In this document: piece by piece, positions 1 through 8,784 of the stretch
Numbering within the stretch: position 1 is the first letter of the stretch
Layout of the letters: each line of letters starts with the position of its first letter
DNA from: Cryobacterium levicorallinum
Lineage (GTDB): Bacteria; Actinomycetota; Actinomycetes; Actinomycetales; Microbacteriaceae
Direction: 5' to 3'
NCBI RefSeq assembly: GCF_004402405.1
Contig: NZ_SOFE01000003.1
Coordinates: 45,899-109,898 of the forward strand
Length of the DNA: 64,000 nucleotides
Translations under genes and position numbers: made by a program
Notes under the pieces: generated by a model
What the model was told of the DNA's origin: nothing
The model's database searches: none
Seen by the model: the letters and a program-made list of their open reading frames with translations, nothing else

Positions 1-269
1 ATCTGGCCGGCCGGTGAGACGGCAACGATGAACGGCATGCCCTGCTTGTTCAGGTAGTAGAACTTGTCGCGCCACTCGGGGAGAGTCATGGCATCTTCGT
101 CAAAAGTGACGGTGCTGTTGGCTACGTAATAATTGTAAATTTCGCGAATGTGCGGCAGGTCGGTCGCCCGCACCTCACGCATCGTGTATTCGAACGGCGT
201 CTCGACGGCGGTTTCCGGCCGCAGGTGGCGGGGCAACCGACGACGAGGCTCGTATTCTTCCTCAAGCAC
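1..269 (-). CDS. GNAT family N-acetyltransferase, partial (3' end outside window)
   Basis: The reading frame runs off the left edge, so only about the first 89 residues are present. They include [20 protein letters not shown], the typical start of a GNAT domain of the phosphinothricin acetyltransferase (PAT/MnaT) type, followed by a conserved-looking PFIVAV beta strand at the edge. The likely start is GTG at 267-269, which overlaps the ung stop codon; a GGGGAG ribosome site lies a few bases upstream inside ung, so the two genes are probably co-transcribed and [15 protein letters not shown] coupled. Family members acetylate primary amines such as amino acids, methionine sulfone or phosphinothricin with acetyl-CoA. 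The acetyl-CoA loop is outside the window, so the substrate cannot be judged. Confidence 0.75.
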   Translation of the reverse strand, partial: MLEEEYEPRRRLPRHLRPETAVETPFEYTMREVRATDLPHIREIYNYYVANSTVTFDEDAMTLPEWRDKFYYLNKQGMPFIVAVSPAGQ

Positions 270-984
270 CGGGCACTCCCCTTTCTGGTTGATTCCAGAT
301 TACCGGAAGCTCCCAGTTCACCGATGCAGCCCCCTGCCCGGTCAACAGCCGGTTGGCGTTGCTGAATGGCTTCGAACCGAAAAAACCACGCCAGGCCGAT
401 AGTGGACTCGGGTGCACCGACTCGTGCACGGGCGTGTCGCCGAGCAGTGGCTTGAGCGCGCCGGCATCCTGTCCCCACAAAATCGCGACCAGCGGATGTC
501 CCCGCCCGGCCAGTGCGCGAATGGCCTGGTCGGTCACCGCTTCCCATCCCTGGCGGCGGTGCGAACCGGCCGCTCCCGCACCGACGCTGAGCACCCGGTT
601 CAGCAGCAGCACGCCCTGATCGGTCCAGGCCGAGAGGTCGCCGTGCTCGGGTCGCGGCAGGCCGAGATCGGCTTCATATTCAGTGTAGATATTGCCGAGG
701 CTGCGCGGAAGCGGGCGCACGTCGGCTTTGACGGCGAAGGCCAGGCCGATCGGATGGCCCGGAGTCGGATACGGATCCTGCCCGACGATGAGCACCCGCA
801 CGGCGTCGAACGGCTGGCGGAACGCGCGCAGCAGGTGCTCCGCAGCGGGCAGCACGGCGCGGCCGGCGGCTCGTTCACGCGTCAGGAACTCGCCGATCCT
901 GGCCAGGTCATCGGCCACGGGTGCGAGGGCGAGCGCCCAGCCCGGATCGATGTCGCCGCTGGCCGCGAGGGCGTCGAGGTTCAC
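262..984 (-). CDS. ung: Uracil-DNA glycosylase, family 1
   Basis: The 240-residue protein has every family-1 UNG signature. The water-activating motif [16 protein letters not shown] starts near residue 68, with catalytic Asp near 70; LLLNRVLSV lies near 126; the uracil-specificity and intercalation motif [18 protein letters not shown] starts near 191. The enzyme removes uracil from DNA and starts base-excision repair, which matters in a GC-rich genome with frequent cytosine deamination. GQDPYP instead of the GQDPYH of enterobacteria is as I recall it in mycobacterial Ung. [11 protein letters not shown] starts at GTG (982-984). The stop overlaps the start of the acetyltransferase gene downstream. 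Confidence 0.96.
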   Translation of the reverse strand: MNLDALAASGDIDPGWALALAPVADDLARIGEFLTRERAAGRAVLPAAEHLLRAFRQPFDAVRVLIVGQDPYPTPGHPIGLAFAVKADVRPLPRSLGNIYTEYEADLGLPRPEHGDLSAWTDQGVLLLNRVLSVGAGAAGSHRRQGWEAVTDQAIRALAGRGHPLVAILWGQDAGALKPLLGDTPVHESVHPSPLSAWRGFFGSKPFSNANRLLTGQGAASVNWELPVIWNQPERGVPGA

Positions 985-1107
985 GACCTCACCCGGCCGA
1001 CCGGGCGCGCCCGATCAACCCGGCAGGTACCTGATGGGGTGGCGACCGCCGCGAGCTGACTCGGTACGCATGTTGCGGCATCCGTTGTGCAGGCTGTCAT
1101 GCGCGGG

Positions 1108-1815
1108 TCAGGCGCCGATGGTGCTCACGAGCACGCCGCCGTCGGCCTGGCTGACGTTCCAGACGCTGCCGGCGCCGAGCACGCGAAGTGCGCCCTCGCC
1201 GACCACGAGCACGGTGTTCTCGTCGATGGCGAGGCCGCCGTCGATCAGGCCGGCCTCGGTCGCCGCGATCAACCGGGACAGGCTGCCGGACTGGGCGGCG
1301 TGCACGTCGACCGTGACGTCGAGCAGTCCGATGCCCTGGGCGAGGGTGATCTCGTCGAGGCCCTCGGAGACGTCTTCGGGCGTCACCTCGACGCCGCCGA
1401 TGCGCCAGCCGCCGATCAGGGCTCGTTCGGCGGCGATCATGGCACCGGCCGAGAAGCCGAGGTAGGGCACGCCGGCCGATACCTGGCGGCGAATCTCGCC
1501 GGCTATGGGGAGCAGTGCGGCCAGGTAATCGGGGGTCACGCCGCCGCCGATGAGAATGCCGTCGACAGCGCCCAGAGCGGTGAGGTCGCCGGTATCGCCG
1601 GGCGCGAGTACGGTGCGGCGGGTCTGCACACTGTCGCCGAGCGAGGCAGCCAGTTCCTCGGCGTGGGCGCTGCCCGGGCCGACGGTGATGATAGCCACGA
1701 TCGGTTCGTCACGGCCAGCCTGTGCGGCGTGAGCCACAACCTCGGACAGGAACGTTCCGAGCACCTGGGCATTGTGGGCCGGGTCTCCTCCGCCGCCGAC
1801 CAGGTGCACGCTCAC
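1108..1815 (-). CDS. Peptidase S51 / cyanophycinase-like family protein
   Basis: This 235-residue protein has the class-I glutamine-amidotransferase-like fold of the S51 peptidases (peptidase E and cyanophycinase). Visible marks are a GGGVTPDYL segment near residue 90 and the nucleophile elbow GFSAGAM near 120, where Ser122 is the expected nucleophile. Family members cleave Asp-Xaa dipeptides or beta-aspartyl linkages, but the substrate cannot be told from sequence. A GTG start with an AAGG ribosome site seven bases upstream is chosen. It precedes ung on the same strand with a 123-bp gap, so co-transcription is possible. A hairpin and the convergent-looking 3' end of prpC lie upstream. Confidence 0.75.
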   Translation of the reverse strand: MSVHLVGGGGDPAHNAQVLGTFLSEVVAHAAQAGRDEPIVAIITVGPGSAHAEELAASLGDSVQTRRTVLAPGDTGDLTALGAVDGILIGGGVTPDYLAALLPIAGEIRRQVSAGVPYLGFSAGAMIAAERALIGGWRIGGVEVTPEDVSEGLDEITLAQGIGLLDVTVDVHAAQSGSLSRLIAATEAGLIDGGLAIDENTVLVVGEGALRVLGAGSVWNVSQADGGVLVSTIGA

Positions 1816-1927
1816 GCGGTGACCTTCGTTTCGGTCGTGGCTGTGTCGTTGCTCGAAAGAGGTGCGTCAAGTGTCATTCGACAATGCTAACGAAAGACGC
1901 AAGCGCCGTGACCGCAGGCACAATAAA

Positions 1928-1965
1928 GCGGATGCCGCGCTGCCGACCGGCAGCGCGGCATCCGC
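1928..1965 (-). terminator. Perfect 17-bp hairpin downstream of prpC
   Basis: Positions 1928-1944 and 1949-1965 are exact inverted repeats around a GACC loop. The stem is GC-rich, lies 34 bp past the prpC stop and has a few T residues on the minus-strand side (read from AATAAA), so it is a likely terminator for the prp operon. Each arm carries the short motif GCGGATGC/GCATCCGC that recurs throughout the window. Confidence 0.65.
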
Positions 1966-1998
1966 TCGTTGCGGTTTATCCGGCGCGAAGAAGAAGCG

Positions 1999-3138
1999 CT
2001 ACGGAACCTGACGCTGGTCGAGCCCGTTGTAGGCCGACAGCGGGCGAATCAGTGCGTTGCTGGTCTTTTGCTCCATGATGTGCGCGGTCCACCCGGTGAT
2101 GCGCGCCGCAACGAACAGCGGCGTGAAGGTGAGGGTGTCAAACCCCATCAGGTGGTAGGCCGGGCCCGAGGGGTAGTCGAGGTTGGGCAGGATCGCCTTG
2201 CGCGTCGTCATGGCCGTCTCGAGGGCTTCGTAGAGTTCGAGCAGCTCCGGCTTCTCGTAGTGCAGGGCCAGGGTGACGAGCGCCGCCCGCATGGTCGGTA
2301 CGCGCGAGTCGCCGCTCTTATAGACGCGGTGCCCGAAGCCCATGATCTTGCGCTTCTCGGCGAGCGCCTGCGCGAGCCAGGGCTCGGCCCGGGCGGCCGA
2401 GCCAGCGCCGAGGCCGATCTCGGTGAAGGTGTGCATGACGGCTTCGTTCGCGCCGCCGTGCAATGCTCCCTTGAGCGCCCCGACCGCGCCGGTCACGGCC
2501 GAATAGAGGTCTGACAGGGTTGAGGTGATCACCCGCGCGGTGAACGTCGAGGCGTTGAAGGAGTGCTCGGCGTAGAGAATCATCGACACGTCGAAAGCGT
2601 TGACGACGACGAGCTCAGGCACCTCCCCGAAGGCCATGTGCAAAAAGTTCGCCGAGTAGCCGAGGTCGTCGCGCGGCTCGACCAGGTCGAGCCCATGCCG
2701 ACGCCGCTGGTCGTACGACACGATCGCGGGCAGCTGGGCGAACAGCCGAATCGACTTGGCCAGGTCGGATTCCGGCGACGGGTTCTCGGCTTCCGGATCG
2801 CTCGCTCCGATAACGCTCACCGCGGTGCGCATGACATCCATCGGGTGCGCGGTCAACGGCAGTTCGTCGATGATGCGCTTGACGACCGGGTTGAGGTGGC
2901 GCAGCGATCGTTCGAGGGCCTCGAACTCGGCCAGCTGTTGGTCGTCGGGCAGCTCCCCGTGCCAGAGCAGGTAGGCGACCTCCTCGAAGCTCTTCTTCGC
3001 CGCGAGTTCCTGCACCGGGTAGCCACGGTAGAGCAGCGAGTTGGTCTCCGGGTTGACCTTGGAGACCGCGGTCGTGTCGACGACCACGCCGGTCAGCCCC
3101 TTATAGACGTGTGGAGCGAGTGTTTCCGTGTCAGACAT
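1999..3138 (-). CDS. prpC: 2-methylcitrate synthase
   Basis: The 379-residue protein belongs to the citrate synthase family, at the short length typical of 2-methylcitrate synthases. Catalytic residues line up as His227 in GALHGGANEAV, His270 in GFGHRVYKSGD and Asp321 in LPNLDYPSG. It condenses propionyl-CoA with oxaloacetate in the cytosol to start the methylcitrate cycle. The assignment to PrpC rather than GltA rests on its position directly after prpD and prpB. The start ATG has a strong AGGGGAG ribosome site in the 10-bp gap after prpB, so it is the last gene of the gntR-prpD-prpB-prpC operon. It may also accept acetyl-CoA, as many bacterial PrpC enzymes do. Confidence 0.93.
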   Translation of the reverse strand: MSDTETLAPHVYKGLTGVVVDTTAVSKVNPETNSLLYRGYPVQELAAKKSFEEVAYLLWHGELPDDQQLAEFEALERSLRHLNPVVKRIIDELPLTAHPMDVMRTAVSVIGASDPEAENPSPESDLAKSIRLFAQLPAIVSYDQRRRHGLDLVEPRDDLGYSANFLHMAFGEVPELVVVNAFDVSMILYAEHSFNASTFTARVITSTLSDLYSAVTGAVGALKGALHGGANEAVMHTFTEIGLGAGSAARAEPWLAQALAEKRKIMGFGHRVYKSGDSRVPTMRAALVTLALHYEKPELLELYEALETAMTTRKAILPNLDYPSGPAYHLMGFDTLTFTPLFVAARITGWTAHIMEQKTSNALIRPLSAYNGLDQRQVP

Positions 3139-3148
3139 TATGCTCCCC

Positions 3149-4066
3149 TTATACCTTGGACGAAATGTGCGGGTTCAGCGTGAAATCGAAGATACCCGAA
3201 TCGAACTGGCTATACGACGCGTAGTCGAGCAATTCGTACAGGTCAGCCCGGTGCTGCATCTCGGGCAGCATCGTCGTGAGCGAGCCGGTCTGCTCGATCG
3301 CATCGAGTCCGCGGGCCGCCGACCCCATCGCGAGGCGCAGCAACGACACCGGAAAGATCACCAGGTTCATGCCCACGTTTTCGAGCTGCTGCACGGTGTA
3401 CAGCTCGCCCTTGCCGAATTCGGTCATGTTCGCCAGGATCGGCACCGAGACGGCCGCCCGGATCGTCTCGAACTCGGCCAGGCTGCCCATCGCCTCGGGG
3501 AAGATCGCGTCCGCTCCGGCATCCTGCAGCTGCTTTGCCCGAGTCACCGCGGCATCCAAACCGTCGACGGCACGGATGTCCGTGCGCGCCATCACGAGAA
3601 AGTTCGCATCCCGGCGGGCATCGACCGCCGCGCGGATGCGCTTGATCGCGGTGTCCGCATCCACGACCTGCTTGCCGTCCAGGTGACCGCAGCGTTTCGG
3701 GTTGATCTGGTCCTCGATGTGCATTCCGGCCAGGCCAGCATCCTCGAGAGTCTGAATGGTGCGCGCCACGTTCATCGGCTCGCCGAAGCCGGTGTCGGCA
3801 TCGACGATGGCCGGCAGGTCGGTCATCCGGGCGATCTGCTGCGACCGGCCGGCCACCTCGGTGAGGGTGGTCAGGCCAATGTCGGGCAGGCCGAGGTCGG
3901 CCGAGAGCACGGCACCCGAAATGTAGACGCCCTCGAACCCCTTCTGCTGAATGAGTTTGGCCGAAAGCGGGTTGAACGCGCCCGGAAAGCGCAAAATCTT
4001 GCCGCTTTTTAGGCCCTGGCGCAGGGCAATGCGCTTGTCAGCGGCGTCGCGCCTGGCGTACAGCAT
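3149..4066 (-). CDS. prpB: Methylisocitrate lyase
   Basis: The 305-residue protein is a member of the isocitrate lyase/PEP mutase superfamily. The metal-binding DADTGFGEP lies near residue 89 and the catalytic KRCGH near 124, with Cys129-region chemistry expected for lyases that cleave 2-methylisocitrate into pyruvate and succinate. The length matches PrpB rather than the longer isocitrate lyase AceA. Its ATG overlaps the prpD stop codon as TAATG, indicating [13 protein letters not shown] coupling, and prpC follows after 10 bp. It is the last step of the methylcitrate cycle. Confidence 0.94.
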   Translation of the reverse strand: MLYARRDAADKRIALRQGLKSGKILRFPGAFNPLSAKLIQQKGFEGVYISGAVLSADLGLPDIGLTTLTEVAGRSQQIARMTDLPAIVDADTGFGEPMNVARTIQTLEDAGLAGMHIEDQINPKRCGHLDGKQVVDADTAIKRIRAAVDARRDANFLVMARTDIRAVDGLDAAVTRAKQLQDAGADAIFPEAMGSLAEFETIRAAVSVPILANMTEFGKGELYTVQQLENVGMNLVIFPVSLLRLAMGSAARGLDAIEQTGSLTTMLPEMQHRADLYELLDYASYSQFDSGIFDFTLNPHISSKV

Positions 4067-5601
4067 TAGAAGATTCCGATCGGCGCAGTAATGGAGGAGA
4101 GCAATCCCGGCTTGGCCACGATGGTCAGGCCGCCGAGCTCAGCCGCGCCGAGCTCGGGCAGACGCTGGGCCAGAGCGAGAAAGCGTTCAATCTCCGACGC
4201 CTCCATGACCGGGGCAGCGAGGGTGCGGAACTTGTTGATGTACTCCGCGCGGGCGAAGGGGCGAGCTCCGAGCGGATGCGCATCGGCGACGGCAATCTCG
4301 TCCACGATGCGGGTTCCATTGGCCAGTTCGATCTCGACGCGACCGCCGAAGGCCTTCTCGGCCGGGTCGAGGGAGTGGTAGCGACGCGTCCACTCCTTAT
4401 CCTCGGTGGTTGTGACGGTCTGCCACAGGGCGATGGTGTCTGGGCGGCCGGCTCGTTCCGGGCTGTAGGAATCGACGTGGTTCCAGCTGCCGTCCTGCAG
4501 AGCGACCGTGAAGATATAGGGAATGGAGTGGTCGAGCGTCTCGCGGCTCGCGGTGGGGTCGTACTTCTGCGGGTCGTTGGCGCCGGAGCCGATCACATAG
4601 TGCGTGTGGTGGCTGGTGTGGATGACAACGCTCGTGATAGCCCCGGCGACGAGCAGTTCGGGGTGTTCGTTGTGCAGCTTGCGAGCGAGGTCGATCCAGG
4701 CCTGCGCCTGGTATTCGGCCGAGTGCTCCTTGGTATAGCTGTCCAGAATGGCCCGCTTGATGCTGCCGGCTTTCGGCAGCGACACGTCATAGGAGCCGTC
4801 CGGGCCGTCGAGCAGCCAGGCGATGACGCCGTCTTCGCCCTCATAGATGGGAGTCGGGCTGGTTTCGCCGCGCAGCGCACGGTCGACGGCTTCGACAGCC
4901 ATCTTGCCAGCGAAAGCCGGGGCGTGCGCCTTCCAGCTGGAGATTTCGCCCTTGCGGGATTGGCGCGTCGCGGTCGTGGTGTGCAGCGCCTGACCGACGG
5001 CCTGAAAGATGGTTTCCTTGTCGAGGCCGAGCAGGGTGCCGATACCGGCGGCGACCGACGGGCCGAGGTGGGCAACGTGGTCGATCTTGTGCGCGTGCAG
5101 GCTGATCGATTTCACCAGGTCGATCTGAATCTCGTAGCCGGTGGCGATGCCGCGAATCAGGTCGCTGCCGGTCAGGCCGCGGGAGGCCGCGAGGTGCTGG
5201 GCGACCGCCGTGATCGGCGGGATATTGTCGCCGGGGTGCGAGTACTCGGCGGCGAGGAACGTGTCGTGATAGTCGAGTTCACGCACGGCCACACCGTTGG
5301 CCCAGGCCGCCCACTCCGGGGAAACCCGGCGGGCGGGGGCGAGGCCGAACACAGTCGCTCCGTCGCCGCCATTGGAACGCGGATGTGCGAGCGCCTGCGA
5401 GCGGGCGGCGATCACCGGGCGACGAGTCAGGCTGGCCGCCGCGACGGAGGCGTTGTCGATCACCCGGTTGATGACCATCTCGGTCACCTCTTCAGAGACG
5501 AGGGCCGGGTCGGCGGCGACCTCGGCGATTTTCCAGGCCAGCTGGTCCTCGCGGGCCAGATTCTCGTCGCTCTTGTGAACTCGAACGTGGTGAAGCTGCA
5601 C
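4066..5601 (-). CDS. prpD: 2-methylcitrate dehydratase, MmgE/PrpD family
   Basis: The protein has about 511 residues from the GTG at 5599-5601, which has a GAAGGGA ribosome site six bases upstream. A longer in-frame reading to 5715 would run back into gntR and has an unconserved head, so it is rejected. MmgE/PrpD features are seen throughout, including [20 protein letters not shown] in the middle and [14 protein letters not shown] near residue 390. PrpD dehydrates 2-methylcitrate to 2-methylaconitate. No aconitase or PrpF-type isomerase gene lies in the cluster, so a general aconitase encoded elsewhere probably completes the hydration. It is the first enzyme gene after gntR, 31 bp downstream. 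Confidence 0.92.
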   Translation of the reverse strand: MQLHHVRVHKSDENLAREDQLAWKIAEVAADPALVSEEVTEMVINRVIDNASVAAASLTRRPVIAARSQALAHPRSNGGDGATVFGLAPARRVSPEWAAWANGVAVRELDYHDTFLAAEYSHPGDNIPPITAVAQHLAASRGLTGSDLIRGIATGYEIQIDLVKSISLHAHKIDHVAHLGPSVAAGIGTLLGLDKETIFQAVGQALHTTTATRQSRKGEISSWKAHAPAFAGKMAVEAVDRALRGETSPTPIYEGEDGVIAWLLDGPDGSYDVSLPKAGSIKRAILDSYTKEHSAEYQAQAWIDLARKLHNEHPELLVAGAITSVVIHTSHHTHYVIGSGANDPQKYDPTASRETLDHSIPYIFTVALQDGSWNHVDSYSPERAGRPDTIALWQTVTTTEDKEWTRRYHSLDPAEKAFGGRVEIELANGTRIVDEIAVADAHPLGARPFARAEYINKFRTLAAPVMEASEIERFLALAQRLPELGAAELGGLTIVAKPGLLSSITAPIGIF

Positions 5602-5632
5602 TGTGGATCCCTTCGTTAGGTGACCAGGGCCG

Positions 5633-6331
5633 CTAATTGGCGACAGTGGCCGAACCCTCATCGATCGCCGCGAGGACGCTCTGGAGGCTTTGATGAAGAT
5701 GAATATGGGTGGCATGGGCCGCCAGCGACGGATCGCCGGCGATGATGGCGTCGAGAATCAGCAGATGCTCGGCCGCCGCGGCATGGAGCCGCAGCGGATT
5801 TCTCCGGGCCAACCGACGAATTCGGGCCAAGTGGGTGCGTACGGCGCGCAGGGCGCCGACGAGAAAGGGGTTGCCGACCGCGACATCGATGGCATCTTCG
5901 AGTTCATCGATCAGCCCGTAGTATCGGTGCACTCCGACGTCGCCCTGTTCCAGCAGCTGCGGAGCATTGACGAAGCCCTCACGGAGCAGGGCGAACGGGG
6001 TGGGATCACGGCGAATCGCCGCCAGACGAATGGCCTGCACCTCAAGCGCCTGGCGCAGTTCGTAAAGTTCGGAAATACTGTCGACCGAGATATCGGTGAC
6101 TTCAAAGCCACGGCCTCGGCGACCGACGACGAGTCCATCGGCAATCAATCGGGCCACCGCTTCCCGCAGCGGGGTGCGCGATATGCCAATACGCTCGGCC
6201 TGTTCGACTTCGAGCAGGGCAGCCCCTGGTGCGAGGAATCCGTTCAGGATTTCCCCGCGCAGCTGACGGTACGCTCGCTCACTGGCGCGGAGCGGCACGT
6301 CTAACCCCAACATTGCGGTTTCTGTATACAC
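5633..6331 (-). CDS. GntR-family (FadR/FCD subfamily) transcriptional regulator of the prp cluster
   Basis: The 232-residue protein has an N-terminal winged helix with the recognition region [20 protein letters not shown] near residues 48-68. A C-terminal all-helical FCD ligand domain follows, with helices rich in His and Asp or Glu ([20 protein letters not shown]) as expected for a metal-dependent carboxylate sensor. The GTG at 6329-6331 has an AGGAT element upstream, but the palindrome TGTATACA covers its first codons; an internal ATG at 6311-6313 is the alternative start. It is the first gene of the gntR-prpDBC operon and divergent from prpE. It probably represses both directions and responds to a methylcitrate-cycle intermediate; this is inference. 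Confidence 0.85.
   Translation of the reverse strand: MYTETAMLGLDVPLRASERAYRQLRGEILNGFLAPGAALLEVEQAERIGISRTPLREAVARLIADGLVVGRRGRGFEVTDISVDSISELYELRQALEVQAIRLAAIRRDPTPFALLREGFVNAPQLLEQGDVGVHRYYGLIDELEDAIDVAVGNPFLVGALRAVRTHLARIRRLARRNPLRLHAAAAEHLLILDAIIAGDPSLAAHATHIHLHQSLQSVLAAIDEGSATVAN
6323..6330. promoter_or_regulatory. Candidate GntR operator 1 (TGTATACA)
   Basis: A perfect 8-bp palindrome TGTATACA overlaps the GTG start of the regulator gene. FCD-type GntR proteins commonly bind palindromes with a GTATAC or GT-N-AC core. The identical element occurs 63 bp away before prpE. Confidence 0.6.
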
Positions 6332-6385
6332 AACTCAGATCCTATTCCACAATGCTGGGTTATATGCAATACTTCAACCACTCTT

Positions 6386-6393
6386 TGTATACA
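6386..6393. promoter_or_regulatory. Candidate GntR operator 2 (TGTATACA)
   Basis: This second TGTATACA is extended to CTTTGTATACAGAG, symmetric but for one pair. It directly abuts the AGAGG ribosome site of prpE, so occupancy would block prpE expression. Confidence 0.6.
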
Positions 6394-6404
6394 GAGGCAC
6401 TTCG

Positions 6405-8348
6405 ATGGAGAAGATAGACATGAACGGCGAATCAGGTGCGAGCTACCGGGATGCGTGGCGACGCAGCATTTCGTCGACGGAAGCCTTCTGGCTTGAGGCG
6501 GCTGAGGGCATCGACTGGATCACGCAGCCCCGTCTGGCGCTCGCTCCCGACGGCCCGGCGACCGGCAGCTGGTTTCCCGGCGGCACTCTCAATACCAGCT
6601 ACAACGCACTCGACCGCCACGTGCTGGCCGGCCGCGGCGCCCACACCGCGCTGATCTATGACTCCGCCATGACCGGCACCCGGGTCAAGCTCAGCTACCT
6701 CGACCTGCTCGGCCGCGTCGCCAGGTTCGCCGGCGTACTCCGCGCCAACGGCGTTGGCACCGGCGACCGCGTCGTCATCTACCTGCCGATGATTCCCGAA
6801 GCCGTTGTCGCCATGCTCGCCTGCGCCCGCATCGGCGCGGTGCACTCGGTCGTGTTCGGTGGTTTCGCCGCAACCGAACTGGCCGTGCGCATTGATGACG
6901 CCCGCCCGAGTGTCATCGTCACGGCATCCGGCGGCCTGGAGCCTGGCCGCGCGGTGGAATACCTGCCACTGGTCGACAAGGCCATCGCCCTGAGCCAGGG
7001 TTCGGTGCACACCGTGATCGTGCAGGGCCGGGACAGCATCCCCGGCTCAGCTGCTGACTACCAGAACCATTCAGAAGCGGATGTCGTCTGGCTCGACTGG
7101 GCAGCCGAAGAGGCCAAAGCCGCGCCGGCCGACCCGGTCGCCCTGCGCTCCGAAGACCCGCTGTACATCCTGTACACGTCCGGTACGACCGGTGAGCCCA
7201 AGGGCATCATCCGCGACAACGGCGGCCATGCCGTTGCGCTGAACTGGTCGATGCGCAACATTTACGATGTGGGACCGGGCGACGTCTACTGGGCCGCATC
7301 CGACGTCGGCTGGGTGGTCGGACACTCCTACATCGTCTACGCGCCGCTCCTGGCGGGCGCGACCACGGTCCTCTATGAGGGCAAGCCGATCGGCACCCCG
7401 GATGCCGGCGCCTTCTGGCGCGTCGTCGACGACTACAAGGTGAAGGTTCTGTTCACCGCGCCGACCGCCATACGGGCCATCCGCCGGGTCGACCCCGACC
7501 TGCTCGAACTGAAGAACCACGACGTTTCGAGCCTGACCAGCCTGTTCTTGGCCGGCGAACGACTCGACCCCGAGACCTTCCACTGGGCCAACAATGGGCT
7601 GCACTGCCCGGTCGTCGACCACTGGTGGCAGACCGAGACCGGGTGGGCGATCTGCGCCAATCTGCTCGGCATTGAAGAATTGCCGACCAAGCCGGGTTCG
7701 GCCACCGTCCCGGTACCCGGATACGACATTGCCATTCTGGATTCCAAGGGCAAGCCGATCGAGAAAGTCGGCAAGGACGGCAACATCGCCATTCGACTCC
7801 CCCTGCCGCCCGGAACCCTGCTCGGGGTCTGGGGCAGCGAGGAACGGTTTACGAGTTCATACCTGACCGCCTTCCCCGGCTACTACGCCACCGGCGACTC
7901 CGGCCATTTCGACGCCGACGGCTACCTGTTCGTGATGGGCCGCACCGACGATGTGATCAACGTTGCCGGGCACCGGCTCTCCACCGGGTCGCTCGAAGAG
8001 GTACTCACCCTGCACCCGGCCGTCGCCGAGTGCGCGGTACTCGGCGTGCACGACGCCCTCAAGGGCCAGCGAGCCGCTGGTTTCGTGACCCTCAAAGTAG
8101 GGACTAGTGTCGACCACGACGTTCTGGCCGCCGAACTCGTCGCGCTCGTCCGGGAGCATGTCGGCCCGGTTGCCGCGTTTCGCGACGTCACCATACTCGA
8201 CCGACTGCCCAAAACGCGGTCGGGCAAGATTCTTCGCAAAACCATTCGGCAGATCGTCGACGGTGAAGAATATTCCGTTCCCCCCACTATCGAAGACCCC
8301 ACCGTTCTCGACGATTTGAAACAGGCGCTGTCAGCATCCGTTTCCTAA
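6405..8348 (+). CDS. prpE: Propionyl-CoA synthetase (propionate-CoA ligase)
   Basis: This 647-residue ANL-superfamily ligase carries the P-loop YILYTSGTTGEPKG near residues 254-267, a second core region with DHWWQTETGWAI, and the C-terminal TRSGKILRK near 603-611 whose lysine (about 607) is the adenylation and acetylation site. The P-loop context (GEPKGIIRDNGGHAVAL) is PrpE-like rather than Acs-like, where SGSTGKPKG with a TTGG tail is usual. It activates propionate to propionyl-CoA, the substrate of PrpC. It is divergent from gntR-prpDBC and shares its control region. Start: ATG 6405 with AGAGG seven bases upstream; an in-frame ATG at 6420 is an alternative. Confidence 0.92.
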   Translation: MEKIDMNGESGASYRDAWRRSISSTEAFWLEAAEGIDWITQPRLALAPDGPATGSWFPGGTLNTSYNALDRHVLAGRGAHTALIYDSAMTGTRVKLSYLDLLGRVARFAGVLRANGVGTGDRVVIYLPMIPEAVVAMLACARIGAVHSVVFGGFAATELAVRIDDARPSVIVTASGGLEPGRAVEYLPLVDKAIALSQGSVHTVIVQGRDSIPGSAADYQNHSEADVVWLDWAAEEAKAAPADPVALRSEDPLYILYTSGTTGEPKGIIRDNGGHAVALNWSMRNIYDVGPGDVYWAASDVGWVVGHSYIVYAPLLAGATTVLYEGKPIGTPDAGAFWRVVDDYKVKVLFTAPTAIRAIRRVDPDLLELKNHDVSSLTSLFLAGERLDPETFHWANNGLHCPVVDHWWQTETGWAICANLLGIEELPTKPGSATVPVPGYDIAILDSKGKPIEKVGKDGNIAIRLPLPPGTLLGVWGSEERFTSSYLTAFPGYYATGDSGHFDADGYLFVMGRTDDVINVAGHRLSTGSLEEVLTLHPAVAECAVLGVHDALKGQRAAGFVTLKVGTSVDHDVLAAELVALVREHVGPVAAFRDVTILDRLPKTRSGKILRKTIRQIVDGEEYSVPPTIEDPTVLDDLKQALSASVS

Positions 8349-8436
8349 CCAGGTCAAGACCGCTCGCGCCCTAAACCGCGCACCGACAACTTTTCCGTAA
8401 AACCCGTACTTTCCACCCTTAAGGCAAGGAGGCCCC

Positions 8437-8784
8437 ATGAGTGAAGCAGTGAAAGACGCCCCACCGAAGTCCATCATCGACTACGAGGCTTTTGAAAAGA
8501 CCCCCCGTTTTCTCGAGTTGAAGCGCACCCGCAACAGGTTCGTCGTACCGATGGCAATCTTCTTCTTTGTCTGGTACATCGCCTACGTACTCGCTGCCGC
8601 GTACCTGCACGAGTTCATGGCCACGCCGGTCTTCGGCCGCATCAATATCGGACTGCTGCTCGGCCTCGGCCAGTTCGTCACGACGTTCGCCATCACCATG
8701 ACCTACGTGACCTTCGCGAACCGCAAGATCGACCCGCGCACCGAAGAACTTCGCCTTGAGCTTGAGCGGATGGAACAGCGATGA
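8437..8784 (+). CDS. DUF485 membrane protein (YjcH-like), symporter partner
   Basis: The 115-residue protein has two predicted membrane segments, one in RFVVPMAIFFFVWYIAYVLA and one in LLGLGQFVTTFAITMTYV, which is the DUF485 layout. Genes of this family stand directly before ActP-type cation/acetate symporters (yjcH-actP in E. coli). Here its stop overlaps the symporter start as ATGA. A strong AAGGAGG ribosome site precedes the ATG. The 88-bp gap after prpE leaves room for a promoter but co-transcription with prpE is equally possible. It probably assists the symporter in the membrane. Confidence 0.88.
   Translation: MSEAVKDAPPKSIIDYEAFEKTPRFLELKRTRNRFVVPMAIFFFVWYIAYVLAAAYLHEFMATPVFGRINIGLLLGLGQFVTTFAITMTYVTFANRKIDPRTEELRLELERMEQR

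Noticed and set aside
4276..5619. Plus-strand open frame of 447 codons opposite prpD
   Set aside because: No recognisable domain, and prpD on the other strand is certain.
5602..5715. Longer N-terminus for PrpD (start at 5715)
   Set aside because: It would overlap gntR by 83 bp and the added residues look unlike the family; the GTG at 5601 has a ribosome site.
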